Shown here: in pieces, positions 60,660 through 64,000 of the stretch
Numbering within the stretch: the first letter of the stretch is position 1
Layout of the letters: the number at the start of each line of letters is the position of its first letter
NCBI RefSeq assembly: GCF_002368115.1
Contig: NZ_AP018316.1
Coordinates: forward strand, 3,516,496 to 3,580,495
Length of the DNA: 64,000 bases
Source of the DNA: Dolichospermum compactum NIES-806
GTDB taxonomy: Bacteria; Cyanobacteriota; Cyanobacteriia; Cyanobacteriales; Nostocaceae
Reading direction: 5' to 3'
Notes under the pieces: generated by a model
Database searches by the model: none
What the model was told of the DNA's origin: nothing
The model's input: only the letters and a program-made list of their open reading frames with translations
Program-made: the position numbers and the translations under genes

Positions 60660-63302
60660 ATGCTTTCAATCTCTCAGTATCTTAGCGGTAACGATATTCG
60701 TCAAGTATTCCTTGATTTCTACACGCAGCGAGGACATCAACCGCTTCCAAGTGCTTCCCTTGTTCCTGAAGATCCTACTGTGCTGCTGACTATAGCAGGT
60801 ATGTTACCATTTAAGCCGATATTCCTGGGACAACGGACACCGGAATTTAAACGTGCTACGACTTCGCAAAAGTGTATTCGTACGAATGATATCGAAAATG
60901 TGGGACGGACTCAACGCCATCATACATTTTTTGAGATGTTGGGTAATTTTAGCTTTGGTGATTATTTTAAACCACAGGCGATCGCTTGGGGTTGGGAATT
61001 ATCCACTCAAGTGTTTGGTTTCTCCCCCCAGAATCTCGTTGTCAGCGTGTTTGAAGATGACGATGAAGCTTTTACCATCTGGCGCGATACCATTGGTGTA
61101 ACGGAAAAACGCATCAAGCGTATGGGTGCAGATGATAATTTCTGGGTTTCTGGTGCTACTGGTCCATGTGGCCCTTGTTCGGAAATTTATTATGATTTTC
61201 ACCCAGAACGCGGTGAAGATAATATTGATTTAGAAGATGATACCCGATTTATTGAGTTTTATAACTTGGTATTTATGCAATATAATCGGGATGCTAGTGG
61301 TAATTTGACTCCGTTGCAAAATAAGAATATTGACACGGGAATGGGTTTGGAAAGAATGGCGCAAATCCTGCAAAGGAAGCCGAATAATTATGAAACAGAT
61401 TTGATTTTCCCGATTATTGAAACTGCGGCAAAAATTGCCAAAATTGATTATCATCAAAGTGATGAAAATACGAAAGTTTCTTTAAAGGTAATTGGTGATC
61501 ATGTCCGGTCTGTGGTTCACATGATTGCTGATGAAATTCGTGCTTCTAATGTGGGAAGAGGTTATATTTTACGTCGTTTAATTCGTCGCGTTGTGAGACA
61601 TGGAAGATTAATAGGAATTTCTGGAGAATTTATTAACCAAGTTGCAGAAACCGCAATTTCTCTTTCGGAATCAATTTACCCCAATTTGCGACAAAGAGAA
61701 ACTGCAATTAAAGCGGAATTACAAAGGGAAGAAGTTAATTTCTTGAAAACTCTTGATAGAGGAGAAAAGCTATTAGCTGAAATTATCCAATATGTAAAAC
61801 AAAAAGGATTAACTTCTATTAGTGGAGAAAGTGCTTTTACTCTCTATGATACCTACGGTTTTCCATTAGAATTAACCCAAGAAATTGCAGCAGAAAATAA
61901 TATAACTGTTGATGTTGATGGTTTTAATGCAGAAATGCAAAAACAGGTAGAACGGGCAAAAGCTGCACACGAAACCATAGATTTAACTGTACAAGGTTCT
62001 TTGGATAAACTTGCAGAACATATTCACTCTACACAATTCATTGGTTATACCCAACTAACAACTACTGCAAAAATCGAAGTTTTATTAGTTTCTGGTGTTT
62101 CCCAAGAAGCAGCAGAAGCAGGAACAGAAGTGCAAATTGTTTTGGATAAAACACCTTTTTACGCTGAATCTGGGGGACAAATTGGCGATAAAGGATATAT
62201 TAGTGGTGATGGTGTTTTAGTCAGAATTGAAGATGTGAAAAAAGAATCTGATTTCTTTATTCATTTTGGACGCATTGAAAGGGGAACAATTAGAATTGGT
62301 GATGAAATTACCGCACAAATAGATCGGGGTTGTCGTCGTCGTTCTCAAACTAATCATACAGCAACTCATTTATTACAAGCTGCTTTAAAGAAAGTTGTTG
62401 ATGAAGGAATTTCTCAAGCGGGTTCTTTAGTTTCTTTTGATAGATTGCGGTTTGATTTTAACTGTCCCCGCGCTTTAACGACTGAGGAAGTTATCCAAAT
62501 TGAAGAGTTAGTAAATAGTTGGATTTCCGAAGCTCATTCTGCTACAATAGAAGAGATGCCCATAGCAGAAGCAAAAGCTAAAGGTGCAGTGGCGATGTTT
62601 GGGGAAAAGTACGGTGATCAAGTGCGCGTGATTGATTTTCCTGGCGTTTCTATGGAATTATGTGGAGGAACTCATGTTAATAATACTGCGGAAATAGGCG
62701 TTTTCAAAATCATTGCTGAAGCGGGAGTTGCTTCTGGGGTAAGAAGAATAGAAGCAGTTTCTGGGGCTGCGGTATTGGATTATTTGAATGTGCGTGATAT
62801 AGTTGTGAAGGATTTGTGCGATCGCTTTAAAGTTAAACCAGAAGAAATACCCGACAGAATCACAACTTTACAAACCGAACTCCGCAACAACGAAAAAGAA
62901 ATTCAAAGTCTGAAATCACAAATAGCAATAGTCAAATCTGACAGCTTATTACAAACTGTGGAAACAATCGGAGAACACAAAATTATCATCGCTCAAATGG
63001 AAGATATTGACGCAGAATCATTAAAAGATGCGGCGGAAAGATTGCTGCAAAAAATCGGTAATGGTGCAGTGGTTTTAGGTTCTATTCCCGAAGCCGGAAA
63101 AGTGAGTATCGTTGCAGCATTTAGTCCCGAAGTTAATAAAAAAGGTGTCCAAGCTGGGAAATTTGTGGGAACCATAGCTAAAATTTGTGGAGGTGGAGGT
63201 GGTGGAAAACCCAACCTCGCGCAAGCTGGGGGACGTGACGCAAGTAAATTACCAGAAGCATTAGAAACTGCGAAAAATGATTTATTAGCAGCTTTGAAAT
63301 AG
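60660..63302 (+). CDS. alaS: Alanyl-tRNA synthetase
   Basis: Charges tRNA-Ala. 880 residues. Class II catalytic core with the FLDFYTQRGHQPLPSASLVP start region, IAGMLPFKPIF, RGYILRRLIRR; editing domain with HTATH (about 566-570) and CGGTH (about 668-672) zinc ligands; C-terminal C-Ala domain with GGGGGGKPNLAQAGG. All hallmark motifs intact and length typical. A hairpin lies directly after the stop. Confidence 0.97.
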   Translation: MLSISQYLSGNDIRQVFLDFYTQRGHQPLPSASLVPEDPTVLLTIAGMLPFKPIFLGQRTPEFKRATTSQKCIRTNDIENVGRTQRHHTFFEMLGNFSFGDYFKPQAIAWGWELSTQVFGFSPQNLVVSVFEDDDEAFTIWRDTIGVTEKRIKRMGADDNFWVSGATGPCGPCSEIYYDFHPERGEDNIDLEDDTRFIEFYNLVFMQYNRDASGNLTPLQNKNIDTGMGLERMAQILQRKPNNYETDLIFPIIETAAKIAKIDYHQSDENTKVSLKVIGDHVRSVVHMIADEIRASNVGRGYILRRLIRRVVRHGRLIGISGEFINQVAETAISLSESIYPNLRQRETAIKAELQREEVNFLKTLDRGEKLLAEIIQYVKQKGLTSISGESAFTLYDTYGFPLELTQEIAAENNITVDVDGFNAEMQKQVERAKAAHETIDLTVQGSLDKLAEHIHSTQFIGYTQLTTTAKIEVLLVSGVSQEAAEAGTEVQIVLDKTPFYAESGGQIGDKGYISGDGVLVRIEDVKKESDFFIHFGRIERGTIRIGDEITAQIDRGCRRRSQTNHTATHLLQAALKKVVDEGISQAGSLVSFDRLRFDFNCPRALTTEEVIQIEELVNSWISEAHSATIEEMPIAEAKAKGAVAMFGEKYGDQVRVIDFPGVSMELCGGTHVNNTAEIGVFKIIAEAGVASGVRRIEAVSGAAVLDYLNVRDIVVKDLCDRFKVKPEEIPDRITTLQTELRNNEKEIQSLKSQIAIVKSDSLLQTVETIGEHKIIIAQMEDIDAESLKDAAERLLQKIGNGAVVLGSIPEAGKVSIVAAFSPEVNKKGVQAGKFVGTIAKICGGGGGGKPNLAQAGGRDASKLPEALETAKNDLLAALK

Positions 63303-63309
63303 GATTTAG

Positions 63310-63338
63310 ATCCCCGATTTCTTTGAGAAGTCGGGGAT
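63310..63338 (+). terminator. alaS terminator-like hairpin
   Basis: ATCCCCGA and TCGGGGAT arms with a 13-base loop, 8 bp after the stop; related to the hairpin at 12945. No strong T-run. Confidence 0.6.
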
Positions 63339-63452
63339 TGCAATGTCTGATATGTGGAAAATGATTTGGGATACAGCTAGAAGATTAAATGAGCCTGGTT
63401 AGCATGGCAAGATGAACCAGGTAGACAAATACATCAAGCCATCAAGTATAAT

Positions 63453-63656
63453 ATAACTTAGTCGAGAAACTTGTAGAAGCGATACCCAACCCAATACTTA
63501 TCGGTTAAACTCAAAAAATAGAATTATGTAGGTTGGGTTAAGGAACGAAACCCAACATTTATAAGCATTTCTTGGGTTGCGCTGTCGCTTAACCCAACCT
63601 ACAAAATTTATAATCATAACCTAGTCGAGAAATTTGTAGAAGCGATACCCAACCCA
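63453..63656. repeat. 41 bp direct repeats flanking an inverted-repeat element
   Basis: 63453-63493 and 63616-63656 match at all but about two positions (TAGTCGAGAAA, TTGTAGAAGCGATACCCAAC). Between them, GTAGGTTGGGTTAAG (63528-63542) and CTTAACCCAACCTAC (63588-63602) form a perfect 15 bp inverted repeat. The layout suggests a palindromic element inserted with duplication, or a composite repeat. Confidence 0.75.
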
Positions 63657-63677
63657 TAAAACCTATAAATTAAAATT

Positions 63678-64000
63678 ATGACCCTCGCACAAGAAACACG
63701 CTACTATTCACTCCAAGAATACCTAGAATTAGAGGTAAACTCAGAAATACGTCACGAATATATCAACGGATTAATTATACCCATGACCGGTGGAACACCC
63801 AATCATAATCAACTTGCGGGCAATTTTTACGCAATGTTAAATTTTGCACTTAAACGTCAACCTTATCAAGTCTTTGTTACAGATCAACGTCTTTGGATTC
63901 CCACCAGAAAAATTCATACCTACCCTGATATTATGGTTGTGAAAAATCCCTTAGAATATGAAGAAGGAAGAAAAGACACCTTAGTAAATCCTGTGATGAT
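63678..64000 (+). CDS. Uma2-family protein, 5' part (cut by window edge)
   Basis: ATG 63678 reads MTLAQETRYYSLQEYLELEV, NSEIRHEYINGLIIPMTGGT, NHNQLAGNFYAMLNFAL and YPDIMVVKNP, a standard Uma2 N-terminal two-thirds with the first acidic residue of the nuclease-like site. Open to the end of the window at residue 107. Confidence 0.9.
   Translation, partial: MTLAQETRYYSLQEYLELEVNSEIRHEYINGLIIPMTGGTPNHNQLAGNFYAMLNFALKRQPYQVFVTDQRLWIPTRKIHTYPDIMVVKNPLEYEEGRKDTLVNPVM

Overview
The window is chromosomal DNA of a cyanobacterium, most likely a filamentous heterocyst-forming one (Nostocales). The organism is inferred from gene content: chlH, petG, petM, cytochrome cM, ycf39, DUF1824 and DUF3370 genes, a CSP41b-like epimerase. 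Repeats agree: many HIP1 octamers (GCGATCGC), heptanucleotide tandem repeats, and 21-24 bp small dispersed repeats nested inside HIP1. No rRNA, tRNA, complete IS element or CRISPR array was found.

1-31.7 kb is mostly conserved housekeeping sequence: 5' part of clpB, gloA, secA, two membrane-anchored c-type cytochromes, petG, rsmD, hisH, a C15-like peptidase and a DUF3370 protein. A gene-free 1.1 kb stretch with several hairpins follows. Then come a CSP41b-like epimerase and an exopolysaccharide block (GT4 glycosyltransferase, priming sugar transferase, gmd and fcl for GDP-L-fucose). After a repeat zone lie a mazEF pair inserted before 5-formyl-THF cyclo-ligase and a truncated MmeI-like restriction-modification gene. 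The block ends with Tat beta-carbonic anhydrase, JAMM peptidase plus MoeB-rhodanese, an OmpR-type regulator, pdxA, petM-ycf39 and nadK.

31.7-44.6 kb is accessory sequence and looks like a toxin-antitoxin graveyard. It holds at least seven VapBC, DUF433 or HicB-type modules, most truncated or frameshifted. There are two near-identical Uma2 genes plus a third remnant, a Ser/Thr kinase whose GUN4-like tail is cut off at the edge of a duplicated Uma2 segment, and HIP1 arrays with about 27 bp periodicity. In the middle is the most unusual locus: two co-directional genes (38.1-40.6 kb) for proteins with an atypical GIY-YIG nuclease domain and a shared downstream module. The larger one adds a cold-shock-like N-terminus and a third, degenerate repeat. 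A divergent gene of unknown function lies upstream.

44.9-64 kb alternates core genes (chlH, a sterol desaturase/dehydrogenase fusion, DUF1824, ABC-F, M41-like protease, alaS) with accessory patches. The patches include HigBA, BrnTA, a papain-fold toxin, a Phd antitoxin and an ABC-transporter pseudogene carrying a 24 bp element in a former HIP1 site. There are also a Uma2/DUF433 chimera with a MITE, a Uma2 gene with heptad coiled-coil repeats, and a 3' partial Uma2 gene. Seven Uma2 genes plus one remnant occur in 64 kb. Several pseudogene calls rest on single-base homopolymer changes and could be sequencing errors; those resting on substitutions, 5 bp duplication, element insertion or gene junctions are firmer.
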